Source of the DNA: Luteibacter rhizovicinus DSM 16549
GTDB lineage: Bacteria; Pseudomonadota; Gammaproteobacteria; Xanthomonadales; Rhodanobacteraceae
Reading direction: 5' to 3'
NCBI RefSeq assembly: GCF_001887595.1
Contig: NZ_CP017480.1
Coordinates: forward strand, 1,612,001 to 1,676,000
Length of the DNA: 64,000 nucleotides
In this document: one piece after another, positions 53,933 through 61,674 of the stretch
How positions within the stretch are numbered: position 1 is the stretch's first letter
How the letters are laid out: each line of letters begins with the position of its first letter
Position numbers and translations under genes: made by a program
Notes under the pieces: model-generated
Databases searched by the model: none
Told to the model about the DNA's origin: nothing
Seen by the model: the letters and a program-made list of their open reading frames with translations, nothing else

Positions 53933-55546
53933 TCAGGTTTGCTGGGCGGTGGCTGCGGTGGCTGCGGTGGCCGAAGTGACGACGGAACGCTTCGACGACC
54001 AAACGCTGCATGGATCGCCCTCGACCGCACGCCTGCGTGTAGCGATGCCGAGCCAGGCGAAGCCAACTCCCATCGCCATGGCGACGAGGTCGACGCCGAG
54101 GACGGCGAAGCGCCCCTCGGCCAGCGTGCGCATCAGGCGGTCGGCATGGATCGCCATATCGAGCACGCCAACAGCGACGCTGACCAGGGCGGTGGCCCAG
54201 AGCAGGTCCACGGCCGCCCTGGCCGGACGGCGCCAGAAGGTCCAGATCACGGCAGCGGCAAACGCCGTGAAGCAGACGGGCTGGACGATCGCTTCGGGCG
54301 TGGCGCCGAACAGCGGGCCGATGAGATTACCGAGGAAGGTCACCGAGATGGCGAAGCAGGAGCCGATGCACACGCCCACGGTCGCCGTGGCCATGGCGCG
54401 CACCTTCATCGGCTGCTCGGCCTGGCGACGCTTGCGACGTGTCTCGATGTAGAGCAGGTTGCCCGAATAAAAGAGGAAGGCACCGGCCAGCCCGAGCAGG
54501 AAGTACAGCCAGCGCAGCGACACGTTGCCGAACGAGCCGAAATGCAGGCCGAAAATGGCGGAGTAGGTGGCGTGGTTGGCATCGCGCGCGCCACTTACCT
54601 GCACTCGCAGCACGTGGCCATCGGTGGCGTCGAGCGAGACCATGCCGTATTCGCCGAGCGTCTTGGTGGAGGTGCCGCGTACCTCGGCGGCCGCGCCTTG
54701 CTGGCCGTAATGCACGTAACGCATGTAGTCGGGTTCGAAGTTCGCCGCACCCGAGGCGAGCGCCGCCTGGCGGGCACGGGCACCGAGCTCGGCCGGCGTG
54801 AGCATGACGGCGCTGCCGCCCTTCGCCGCGGTTTCCGGCAAAGCACTGGTCATGCGCTCGAACGCCGGTAGCAGCTTGCCGTCGAAAGCCACCGTGTTGA
54901 ACGCCATCAGCATCACCATGGTCAGGCAGAGCAGCGCGCCGGTGATGGCGAAAATGATGTGGAAGGGCAGGCTGAGGATGCCGATGACGTTGTGCGCGTC
55001 CTGCCATAGCCGCTTGAGGTTATGGCCCGGACGCAGCGCGAAGAGCTCGCGCACGAGGTTGGGCAGGTGGATCAACAGGCCGGTGAGCAAGGCCAGCCCG
55101 TAGATCACGCTGACGATGCCCATCAGGTAGATGCCGATCGCCGGGATGCCCAGGTCGTAGTGCAACTCGTAGACGAAGTCCGCCAGTGCGTGCTCATGGT
55201 CTTCGGCATCGCGCGCGCTGCTCTCGTCCAGCGTCTGCGTCTTCCAGGTGCCGTCCTTGTCCATCCAGTAGGCGGCGACCTCGTGCGACGGATGATCGGC
55301 AGGGAAGGTCACGCCAATCTGCTCACGTGCACCGGGATGCGTGGCGACGATGCCCTCGAGCATCGTCTCGACGCGATCCATCGTGTCGGCTCGGGCCATC
55401 TCGGCCCGGGGCGAGGCCCAGGTGTCGATCTCGTCGTGGAACATGGTTAACGCGCCGGCATAGAACGCGATGAACAGCGCGAAGCCGGCGAGCAGGCCGG
55501 TCCAGGTGTGCACGACGGTGAAGGTACGTATGGTCGAGGCTTTCAT
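53933..55546 (-). CDS. PepSY-associated transmembrane protein (iron-regulated reductase-like)
   Basis: The 537-residue membrane protein has the PepSY_TM layout: an N-terminal helix (TFTVVHTWTGLLAGFALFIAF), a PepSY-like periplasmic domain, then helices with LPFHIIFAITGALLCLTMVM and FGSFGNVSLRWLYFLLGLAG, and several more to the C-terminus. Conserved His in HTW, HLP and HFG may bind heme. Related proteins act with siderophore receptors as ferric reductases. It is the last gene of a three-gene operon preceded by a Fur box. The C-terminus ends in T-A-A repeats from a short 9-bp duplication. Confidence 0.88.
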   Translation of the reverse strand: MKASTIRTFTVVHTWTGLLAGFALFIAFYAGALTMFHDEIDTWASPRAEMARADTMDRVETMLEGIVATHPGAREQIGVTFPADHPSHEVAAYWMDKDGTWKTQTLDESSARDAEDHEHALADFVYELHYDLGIPAIGIYLMGIVSVIYGLALLTGLLIHLPNLVRELFALRPGHNLKRLWQDAHNVIGILSLPFHIIFAITGALLCLTMVMLMAFNTVAFDGKLLPAFERMTSALPETAAKGGSAVMLTPAELGARARQAALASGAANFEPDYMRYVHYGQQGAAAEVRGTSTKTLGEYGMVSLDATDGHVLRVQVSGARDANHATYSAIFGLHFGSFGNVSLRWLYFLLGLAGAFLFYSGNLLYIETRRKRRQAEQPMKVRAMATATVGVCIGSCFAISVTFLGNLIGPLFGATPEAIVQPVCFTAFAAAVIWTFWRRPARAAVDLLWATALVSVAVGVLDMAIHADRLMRTLAEGRFAVLGVDLVAMAMGVGFAWLGIATRRRAVEGDPCSVWSSKRSVVTSATAATAATAQQT

Positions 55547-55550
55547 CGGA

Positions 55551-55814
55551 TCAGAGCCCCGGCATCGTGTGCTTGGCAAGGAACAGCGCGCCGAACGCGG
55601 CGAGGTTCGCCACGGCCAACCAGGCCCAGGCACGGGCACCACTGCGGAACATATACGTACCGCCCATGATCCCGGTCCAGACCGGGAAGAAGGCGATCAG
55701 GAAGGGCAGGGTTACGGATTCGCTCGAGCCCGGCCAGATCCAGATCGCCACGGCGACAAGGGCCAGCGCCAGCGGCAGGCCGAGCAGGATGCCGGCGAAG
55801 GTCTTGGCCAGCAT
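55551..55814 (-). CDS. Small membrane protein in the PepSY operon
   Basis: The 87-residue product has three hydrophobic segments (FAGILLGLPLALALVAVAIWIW; LPFLIAFFPVWTGIMGGTYMF; AWLAVANLAAFGALFLA, each in part). The pattern resembles small DUF3649/iron-uptake-associated membrane proteins seen beside PepSY_TM genes; I am not sure of the family. ATG 55814 shares a base with the stop of the upstream gene, and the PepSY gene starts 4 bp after its stop. Confidence 0.8.
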   Translation of the reverse strand: MLAKTFAGILLGLPLALALVAVAIWIWPGSSESVTLPFLIAFFPVWTGIMGGTYMFRSGARAWAWLAVANLAAFGALFLAKHTMPGL

Positions 55815-56083
55815 CAGTGGGGTTTCCGTTCGGAGGCGGGACGCAGCAGCCAAACGACATAAGGAACAGCGACCGCGCCGAGCATCAGCGCGGTGAGCGC
55901 AGCGAAGATGCCTGGGAGTGAGGTTTCGCAGGCGACCCAGGCGACAAAGGCGAGCATGGCGAAGATCCATGCAGCCGTGCGGGCCTTGCGCCCCAGCGGG
56001 CGTGCAAGCAGTCGCTGGTTACGCGCCGCGAGATAAGCGAGGGCCATGGCGATGAGGGCCGCCACGCAACCAAGGACATTCAT
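55814..56083 (-). CDS. Small membrane protein, first gene of the PepSY operon
   Basis: The 89-residue product has three hydrophobic segments (VAALIAMALAYLAA; AWIFAMLAFVAWVAC; ALTALMLGAVAVPYVVWLL) and basic loops (RNQRLLARPLGRKAR). It resembles DUF3325-type proteins found with PepSY_TM partners (tentative). It starts 26 bp downstream of the Fur box, so all three genes should respond to iron. Confidence 0.8.
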   Translation of the reverse strand: MNVLGCVAALIAMALAYLAARNQRLLARPLGRKARTAAWIFAMLAFVAWVACETSLPGIFAALTALMLGAVAVPYVVWLLRPASERKPH

Positions 56084-56108
56084 GTGTGCATTGCCAGGCC
56101 GGGCTGAT

Positions 56109-56123
56109 TGATAATTATTATCA
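56109..56123. promoter_or_regulatory. Fur box upstream of the PepSY operon
   Basis: TGATAAT-T-ATTATCA is a perfect 7-1-7 inverted repeat, the minimal Fur core, and extends into ATTGATAATTATTATCATTT. It lies 26 bp upstream of the first gene of the operon (56083), where Fur-Fe2+ would block transcription. The site stands out as strongly AT-rich against the local GC. Confidence 0.9.
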
Positions 56124-56195
56124 TTTAGGTCGGCGTGGTCAATCGTTGAGTTGAAGCGTTGCGCCGAGACCCGTGGCTACCCGAAATGCACGGCC

Positions 56196-56573
56196 TTAGA
56201 TGCCGCAGGTGGAGATGACGGCGGATTCGATGGCCTCGCCATCGACCTCTGTGCCGAACGTACTGGCTTCGGCAAGCAGTCGTGACCTCACCAACCCTTC
56301 GCAGGCCAATGGACTGTCGGCGTCGAGTCCTGCCCTGATCAGCGCTTCCGTCAGGGTGGCTGTTCCATCACCACCGTTGACAACGTCCGCGTACACACTG
56401 GCTACATCACTGCTGGTGAGCCTGAAACCGAAATGCTTGCCGACGTACGCGGCATACCTCTGAGAGTAGTACCTCATCTCTGAGGATGATCGCGCTTCCG
56501 CTGGCCCCATCGGAACCAAAGCGCAACCCGCCAGCCATGCGGCGAGCGCAAACCTGAGCTTATGTGTGTTCAT
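56196..56573 (-). CDS. Small exported protein of unknown function
   Basis: The 125-residue product has a signal peptide (about 1-30, FALAAWLAGCALVPMGPAEA) and a secreted domain with MRYYSQRYAAYVGKHFGFRL, SDVASVYADVVNGGDGTATL and LACEGLVRSRLLAE, ending STCGI. Two Cys may pair. I do not recognise the family. Its ATG overlaps the stop of the HAF-like gene upstream (ATGA), so the two products are made together. Confidence 0.75.
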   Translation of the reverse strand: MNTHKLRFALAAWLAGCALVPMGPAEARSSSEMRYYSQRYAAYVGKHFGFRLTSSDVASVYADVVNGGDGTATLTEALIRAGLDADSPLACEGLVRSRLLAEASTFGTEVDGEAIESAVISTCGI

Positions 56574-57838
56574 GGCAGTGTCACCACCACGGCGTTGGCT
56601 ACATGGCCGCTGTCTACTGCAACGCCCACGGCATAGGAGCCACTGCTCGACATGCTGGTCACGGCATTGCCGGTGCCGCCGCCGTAAAGCGGCACGGGAG
56701 TCAGCACGGTCGGTGTAGCTGGATCCCACACAGCAGCCTGGCCGTGCTCATCGTCGTTGACGCCCATCACCAGGACGAGGTCGTTCGCTCCAAGGCCTGT
56801 TGCGACGACGTTGGTGCCGGGATGCAACGCCGGAAGGTCGATCGGAACGTTGAAGTCGGGAGTGCCACTGGCGAGATTGATGTATCCCGCGTTGGAGCGT
56901 CCGTCGCTGGTCCGATACCGGAACACCATGTGATGGCCATCGTTGAGCGCAAGGCCGGTGCTCGCTTGCCCGACCGTGTCGCCTGGGAAATTGGGCAGGG
57001 ACAGGACGGCAGCGCTGCTCGCGGTGGAGAACCACACCGCAGCTCGCGCAAAGGGCGGTGCGGGGAAGACGCACTTGCCAACGACCTGCGACGACGCATT
57101 GATCGGGCCTGCGACGCAGTAGGTGGCCGTGGAGAATTTCGCCAGATCGCTGGTCACATAGACGCCAAACGCGTTCAATGTCGCAATCCGCGAGACGACC
57201 GTGCCGCTGCCGCTGGGGCAATTGAGCAGGACGGTTGGGTTACCCGCGACAGTCTGCGCCCGTACGTCGACAGCCGCGCAGTTATCGCCTCGTGCCGACA
57301 CCGGTACCGGTGTGCCCGAACCCGCGGGCCAGACGACCGCCGTCGAGGTGCCATTGCCGGCGATACTTTGCCCGGCGATCGCACCGAACTGGTTGTACGC
57401 CGTCGCGACGGAGCTGACATCCGCCAACAAGCCGGTGCCTAGCAAGCCGGGTAAGGGTGCGAGTTTTACCGGCGTCGTCGCCGGCGACGATGCGCTCCAC
57501 GACACCGCAAACCCCACGCTGTTCGCATCGGCACAGGCGCCGGCGATCCTTCCCCCGTTCGTGATGCCGCTCGCACTGCACGAATGCCCGGCGACCAGGG
57601 GCGCCAGGGAAACTTCGGCACCGGCGACGGCGATCCACGCCACGGTCGGGCCGTTGGTGTTTCCGGGGCGACAGGCGCCTACGGCAACACCCGCATCATT
57701 GACATCGTTGGCGCCGCATTGGGCGCCTGAGGCATGCCCGAGACTGGCGATCGTTGCGGCGGATGCCTGATGGGACGCACCCATCGCGGCCACGATGGCG
57801 ACCAGGGCTGACGATACCCATTTCGCGGTGCTGAGCAT
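56570..57838 (-). CDS. Exported HAF-repeat-like protein
   Basis: The 422-residue product has a signal peptide (about 1-28, ending ASA) and then six or so imperfect repeats of about 55 residues of the form G-x-x-x-G-(8-12)-A-x-x-W: GVAVGACRPGNTNGPTVAW, GRIAGACADANSVGFAVSW, GAIAGQSIAGNGTSTAVVW, SQVVGKCVFPAPPFARAAVW, and a last VTSMSSSGSYAVGVAV. This pattern matches HAF-type extracellular repeats, probably a beta-propeller. Even-spaced Cys suggest disulfides. The function is unknown. It is coupled to the small exported protein downstream. Confidence 0.8.
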   Translation of the reverse strand: MLSTAKWVSSALVAIVAAMGASHQASAATIASLGHASGAQCGANDVNDAGVAVGACRPGNTNGPTVAWIAVAGAEVSLAPLVAGHSCSASGITNGGRIAGACADANSVGFAVSWSASSPATTPVKLAPLPGLLGTGLLADVSSVATAYNQFGAIAGQSIAGNGTSTAVVWPAGSGTPVPVSARGDNCAAVDVRAQTVAGNPTVLLNCPSGSGTVVSRIATLNAFGVYVTSDLAKFSTATYCVAGPINASSQVVGKCVFPAPPFARAAVWFSTASSAAVLSLPNFPGDTVGQASTGLALNDGHHMVFRYRTSDGRSNAGYINLASGTPDFNVPIDLPALHPGTNVVATGLGANDLVLVMGVNDDEHGQAAVWDPATPTVLTPVPLYGGGTGNAVTSMSSSGSYAVGVAVDSGHVANAVVVTLP

Positions 57839-57927
57839 GGCGACTTCTCCTTGTCTGAGCGGTGGATCTCCTTGTGCCGAACTTAGACCTGGCGGGAACG
57901 CCCCGAAATACCTCTTTGGTTGTAGGC

Positions 57928-58023
57928 GCTGGTCAACAAATCACCAGCTGCTCAAGTTTTGACCAAACCGTCCGTTAACTGAATACAGGGGTGAAGTAAA
58001 ACTAGCGTTAACCCTCCCGTTAA
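57928..58023. promoter_or_regulatory. Divergent promoter region with an inverted repeat and CGTTAA motifs
   Basis: The gap between the divergent HAF-like gene and the stomatin-like gene holds GCTGGT (57928-57933) facing ACCAGC (57943-57948) and three copies of CGTTAA at 57973, 58006 and 58018, in an AT-rich stretch. One or both could be operators for an unknown regulator. Confidence 0.4.
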
Positions 58024-58113
58024 ATTAGAATTAACACCTCACGAATCATCGCGTTGGCGCGTCTCGCCACGCAGTGCGACAGGAAACCACGGTAACTCGT
58101 TGAAATAACAGCC

Positions 58114-58548
58114 ATGTTGACCACCATCCTCATTGCCACCACCTTCGTCGCCTTCGCTCTTGCGGCGGCCTCGGTGCGACGCATTCCGGAAGGTCAGGTC
58201 TACAGCGTGCGCCGCCTCGGCCGCTCGCCCGCGCTGCTTACCGCCGGAACCCACGTGGTCCTGCCGGTGATCGACCGTGTTTTCCACAAGATCGACCTCG
58301 GTGGACAGGTGCTGCGTTTCGACGGCGGCACGGTCTACTGGCAGGTGCTCGAGCCCGAAGTGGCCGACGAAGTCATCGACGAAGCTCCGGAAATGATTCG
58401 CAGCAACGTCGTCGCCGCCCTGCGCGATGCCAGCACGGCTCATCAGGTTGATCGTCGTGCCGTCGGTACCCAGCTCAAGCACACGATGAACGGCTCGTTG
58501 CGTTCGCGCGGCATGCTGGTCACCCGCGTCGAGCTCGACGCCGCCTGA
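58114..58548 (+). CDS. Short SPFH/stomatin-like membrane protein
   Basis: The 144-residue product has an N-terminal membrane segment (about 3-18, TILIATTFVAFALAA) and then a compact SPFH (band 7) core: RRIPEGQVYSVRRLGRSPAL, LTAGTHVVLPVIDRVFHKID. The strand TVYWQVLEPEVADEVIDEAP follows, and RDASTAHQVDRRAVGTQLKH matches the last helix-strand of the fold. The C-terminal coiled coil and oligomer tail of stomatins are absent, so the protein is about half normal size. Role unknown. Confidence 0.75.
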   Translation: MLTTILIATTFVAFALAAASVRRIPEGQVYSVRRLGRSPALLTAGTHVVLPVIDRVFHKIDLGGQVLRFDGGTVYWQVLEPEVADEVIDEAPEMIRSNVVAALRDASTAHQVDRRAVGTQLKHTMNGSLRSRGMLVTRVELDAA

Positions 58549-58555
58549 TCGTCCC

Positions 58556-58579
58556 GCGCTGGCGCCTTCGCGCCGGCGC
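58556..58579 (+). terminator. Probable terminator after the stomatin-like gene
   Basis: GCGCTGGCGC (58556-58565) pairs with GCGCCGGCGC (58570-58579) through 10 pairs (one G-U) around a CTTC loop, followed by TTTCATACTCTT. It lies 8 bp after the stop codon. Confidence 0.7.
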
Positions 58580-58618
58580 TTTCATACTCTTCCGCCCCCT
58601 CACCTTTCCCGGTGCTGC

Positions 58619-59248
58619 ATGACTGCGCGCGAAGCCCTGCAAACCCAGCTCGAACGCGGCATCGCCACGCTCGGTACCGCCTTGCCCGAGGGCGCCGTCG
58701 CTCGACTGCTCGATTACCGCGAGCTGCTCGAGCGCTGGAACTCGGCTTACAACCTCACTGCGGTGCGCAACGCGGACGAGATGGTGGCGCGTCACCTGCT
58801 CGATTCGCTGGCCATCGTGCCGTTCGTCGAAGGCACCACCCTCGCCGACCTGGGCACGGGTCCGGGGCTTCCCGGCATTCCGCTGGCGATCGCCGAGCCC
58901 GCACGCGAGGTGCTGATGGTCGACTCCAACGGCAAGAAGGTCCGCTTTCTCCGTGAGGCGATCCGTTCGCTGAAGCTGACCAACGGCCGCGCCCTGCAGA
59001 GCCGGGTCGAGGATGTCGAAGGTACGTTCGACTGCATCACCGCCCGTGCCTTTGCCAGCCTCGCCGACATGCTTGGCTGGGGCGGTCACTTGCTGGCGCC
59101 GGGCGGCGTGTGGCTGGCGATGAAGGGCAAGCATCCGGCGGAGGAGCTGGATGGGGTGCCGGCCGGGTTCACGGTCGAGGGGATTCATGTGCTGACGGTG
59201 CCGGGCGTCGAGGGTGAACGGCATCTGGTGGTTATTCGCCGGGGGTGA
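58619..59248 (+). CDS. rsmG: RsmG: 16S rRNA (guanine527-N7)-methyltransferase
   Basis: The 209-residue Rossmann methyltransferase has RWNSAYNLTAVRNADEMVARH, HLLDSLAIVPF, the SAM loop LADLGTGPGLPGIPLAI and VDSNGKKVRFLREA. It methylates G527 of 16S rRNA. In most bacteria it precedes parA-parB near the replication origin, as here. ATG 58619 follows AT-rich leader with a CCCGGTGCTGC stretch; no strong Shine-Dalgarno. Confidence 0.96.
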   Translation: MTAREALQTQLERGIATLGTALPEGAVARLLDYRELLERWNSAYNLTAVRNADEMVARHLLDSLAIVPFVEGTTLADLGTGPGLPGIPLAIAEPAREVLMVDSNGKKVRFLREAIRSLKLTNGRALQSRVEDVEGTFDCITARAFASLADMLGWGGHLLAPGGVWLAMKGKHPAEELDGVPAGFTVEGIHVLTVPGVEGERHLVVIRRG

Positions 59249-59259
59249 TCGCTAGCACC

Positions 59260-59285
59260 CTTCGCCGCTGAAGCGGCTCCCACAG
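59260..59285 (-). repeat. Single REP unit
   Basis: One minus-strand unit with core CCGCTGAAGCGG in the usual CATCGCC...GGCTCCCACA context (here CTTCGCC). It lies just after rsmG; the rest of the gap to parA shows no parS-like palindrome. Confidence 0.82.
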
Positions 59286-59367
59286 GGAGCAGGCCCCTGT
59301 CTAGGGTGCAAGCTCCCGGCAATGCTACGCTAGCGCCCCTTCCGCGCACGGTAGATAACGACCCTCC

Positions 59368-60219
59368 ATGGCCCGCATCCTCGCAGTCGCCAATCAGAAA
59401 GGCGGCGTCGGCAAGACCACCACCTCCGTCAATCTCGCTGCGGCCCTGGCCGCCGCGCGACGCAAGGTGCTGCTTGTCGACCTCGATCCGCAGGGCAACG
59501 CCACCATGGCGTCGGGCGTGGACAAGCACGAGGCCAAGCCGAATGGCTGCGAAGTCTTGTTGGGCGAGGTGGAGATCGGCAGCGTGCTCAAACGCACCGA
59601 GGCCGGTTACGACCTGTTGCCGGGCAATGGCGACCTCACGGCCGCCGAGCTGAAGCTGATGGACGGCATGGCGCGCGAGCACCGGCTGAAGGAACAGCTG
59701 GCCAAGGTCGCGGACAACTACCACACCATTCTCATCGACTGCCCGCCGTCGCTGCACCTGTTGACGCTCAATGCGCTCACCGCGGCCGACGGCGTGCTGA
59801 TTCCCGTGCAGTGCGAGTACTTCGCCCTGGAAGGCCTGTCGAGCCTGCTCGATACGATCAAGGCCGTGCGCATGCGCCTGAATCCGGAGCTCGAGGTCGA
59901 AGGCCTGCTGCGCACCATGTACGACGTGCGCAACAACCTCGGCAACGAGGTCTCGGCCCAGCTCACCCAGCACTTTGGCGACAAGGTGCTGCGCTCGATC
60001 ATTCCGCGTAACGTGCGTCTTGCCGAGGCCCCCAGCCACGGCCAGCCGATTCATCTCTACGATCGCGGGTCGCGCGGCGCCATCGCCTACATCGGCCTCG
60101 CCGGCGAAATCATTCGCCGCGAACGCGCCATGTATGCAGCCCAGGACGCGGCAAGCGACACCCCCGAGACCGACGACGCGGCGCCCGACGCCACCGACGC
60201 GGCTCCGACGGCACCTTAA
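59368..60219 (+). CDS. parA: ParA: chromosome-partitioning ATPase
   Basis: The 283-residue ATPase has the deviant Walker A KGGVGKTTTSVNLAAALA at residues 10-27, KVLLVDLDPQGNATMASG and YHTILIDCPPSLHLLT. It is the short chromosomal type without an N-terminal helix-turn-helix. With ParB it segregates the origin region. The C-terminal 25 residues are an acidic Ala/Asp/Thr tail. Confidence 0.96.
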   Translation: MARILAVANQKGGVGKTTTSVNLAAALAAARRKVLLVDLDPQGNATMASGVDKHEAKPNGCEVLLGEVEIGSVLKRTEAGYDLLPGNGDLTAAELKLMDGMAREHRLKEQLAKVADNYHTILIDCPPSLHLLTLNALTAADGVLIPVQCEYFALEGLSSLLDTIKAVRMRLNPELEVEGLLRTMYDVRNNLGNEVSAQLTQHFGDKVLRSIIPRNVRLAEAPSHGQPIHLYDRGSRGAIAYIGLAGEIIRRERAMYAAQDAASDTPETDDAAPDATDAAPTAP

Positions 60220-60229
60220 GGAATTCCCG

Positions 60230-61102
60230 ATGGCAGCAGCGAAGAAACGTGGACTCGGCCGTGGCCTGGATGCCCTGCTGGGTGGCGGCGCCGGTCCCGA
60301 CGCCGGTCCGTCGATCGTCGAGCAGGAAGGCGAGCTGCGATTGTTGCCGATCCACCAGATCCAGGCCGGCAAGTACCAGCCGCGCCGCCACTGGAACGAC
60401 GAGGCGCTCGACGAGCTCGCCGCCTCGATCAAGGCCCAGGGCCTGATCCAGCCGGTGGTGGTCCGCGCCATCGGCAAGAACAGCTACGAGTTGATCGCAG
60501 GTGAGCGTCGCTGGCGCGCGGCGCAGCGTGCTTCCATGAGCGAGATCCCGGCCCTGGTCAAGGACGTGCCGGAGCAGTCCGTCCTGGCCATGGCCCTGAT
60601 CGAGAACATCCAGCGCCAGGAACTGACCCCGCTCGAGGAAGCCCAGGCCCTGCAGCGCCTGATCGACGAGTTCGACCTCACGCACCAGCAGGCCGCCGAT
60701 GCCGTCGGCCGTTCGCGTGCCGCCGTGTCGAACCTCCTGCGCCTGATCGACCTGCCGGCATCGATCAAGACGCTGCTGGACGAGAGCAAGCTGGAAATGG
60801 GCCACGCCCGCGCCCTGCTCACCCTGCCGCACACGATCGCCGAGCCGCTGGCGCTGGAAGCCGCACGCCACGGCTGGACCGTGCGCGAACTGGAAGAGGC
60901 CGCCCGCAAGGCGCAGCTGGCGCCGAAGGGCAAGGCCAAGGCCAACCCGACGGACCCGAACATCGCCAACCTCGAACGCGAGCTGGCGGAGCGGTTCGCC
61001 ACCCGGGTCGAACTGGCGCACGGCCGCGGCGGCAAGGGCAAGCTGGTCATCCATTACCACAGCCTCGACGAGCTCGACGGCATCCTGACCAAGGTCCGCT
61101 GA
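60230..61102 (+). CDS. parB: ParB: chromosome-partitioning protein (CTPase DNA clamp)
   Basis: The 290-residue protein has KKRGLGRGLDALLGG at the N-terminus (ParA-stimulating box), the ParB/Srx domain with AGKYQPRRHWNDEAL and the CTP-binding GERRWRAAQ, a helix-turn-helix (QQAADAVGRSRAAVSNLLRLI) for parS, and a C-terminal dimerisation domain (GKLVIHYHSLDELDGIL). It begins 10 bp after parA. Its parS site is not in this window. Confidence 0.96.
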   Translation: MAAAKKRGLGRGLDALLGGGAGPDAGPSIVEQEGELRLLPIHQIQAGKYQPRRHWNDEALDELAASIKAQGLIQPVVVRAIGKNSYELIAGERRWRAAQRASMSEIPALVKDVPEQSVLAMALIENIQRQELTPLEEAQALQRLIDEFDLTHQQAADAVGRSRAAVSNLLRLIDLPASIKTLLDESKLEMGHARALLTLPHTIAEPLALEAARHGWTVRELEEAARKAQLAPKGKAKANPTDPNIANLERELAERFATRVELAHGRGGKGKLVIHYHSLDELDGILTKVR

Positions 61103-61140
61103 GCGCGGCCCTGACAGGTCGGGCCTGAAAGGAAATCGGC

Positions 61141-61674
61141 ATGCCTCCGGTCATTAAGGACGTGAACCCGAAGCAGCGCCAATACGAAGCGATGGTGCGC
61201 GCCCTGTCGGCCGACCTCTACCGGTTTGCCTTCTGGCTGTCGCGCAACGAATCCGTGGCCCAGGACCTGGTCCAGGAGACCTTCCTGCGTGCCTGGAAGA
61301 ATCTCGACTCCCTGCGTGACGCCGAATCCGCCAAGCCCTGGCTGATTACCATCCTGCGCCGCGAACACGCGCGCATGTACGAACGAAAGCGCTTCGACAC
61401 CGTGGAGCTGGACGACACCGTGCCCGAAGAAGCCGCCTTTGCCAGCCCCGAGCGCAGTGGCGACGCCGCCCAGGTGCGCGACGCCATGCTCAAGCTGCCC
61501 GACAAGTATCGTGAACCCCTGGCCATGCAGGTGCTCGGTGGCATGAGCTGCGATGAGATCGCGGCCGCTACCGACCAGCAGCCGGGCGCGGTGATGACCC
61601 AGTTGTTCCGTGCCCGCCAGCGTCTGAAAGACCTGCTCGGCGGACGCGCCGCGGCTGAAGGAGGCCGGAAATGA
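61141..61674 (+). CDS. ECF sigma factor
   Basis: The 177-residue sigma-70 family factor has region 2 (LYRFAFWLSRNESVAQDLVQ, ETFLRAWKNLDSL) and region 4 (LPDKYREPLAMQVLGGMSCD, EIAAATDQQPGAVMTQLFRA). It lacks region 3, as in extracytoplasmic-function factors. The stop overlaps the start of the DUF3379 gene, which is its likely anti-sigma partner. The signal is unknown. Confidence 0.93.
   Translation: MPPVIKDVNPKQRQYEAMVRALSADLYRFAFWLSRNESVAQDLVQETFLRAWKNLDSLRDAESAKPWLITILRREHARMYERKRFDTVELDDTVPEEAAFASPERSGDAAQVRDAMLKLPDKYREPLAMQVLGGMSCDEIAAATDQQPGAVMTQLFRARQRLKDLLGGRAAAEGGRK

Noticed and set aside
59249..59367. A parS site near parAB
   Set aside because: I looked for a TGTTTCACGTGAAACA-like palindrome here and around parB and saw none; the gap holds a REP unit only.
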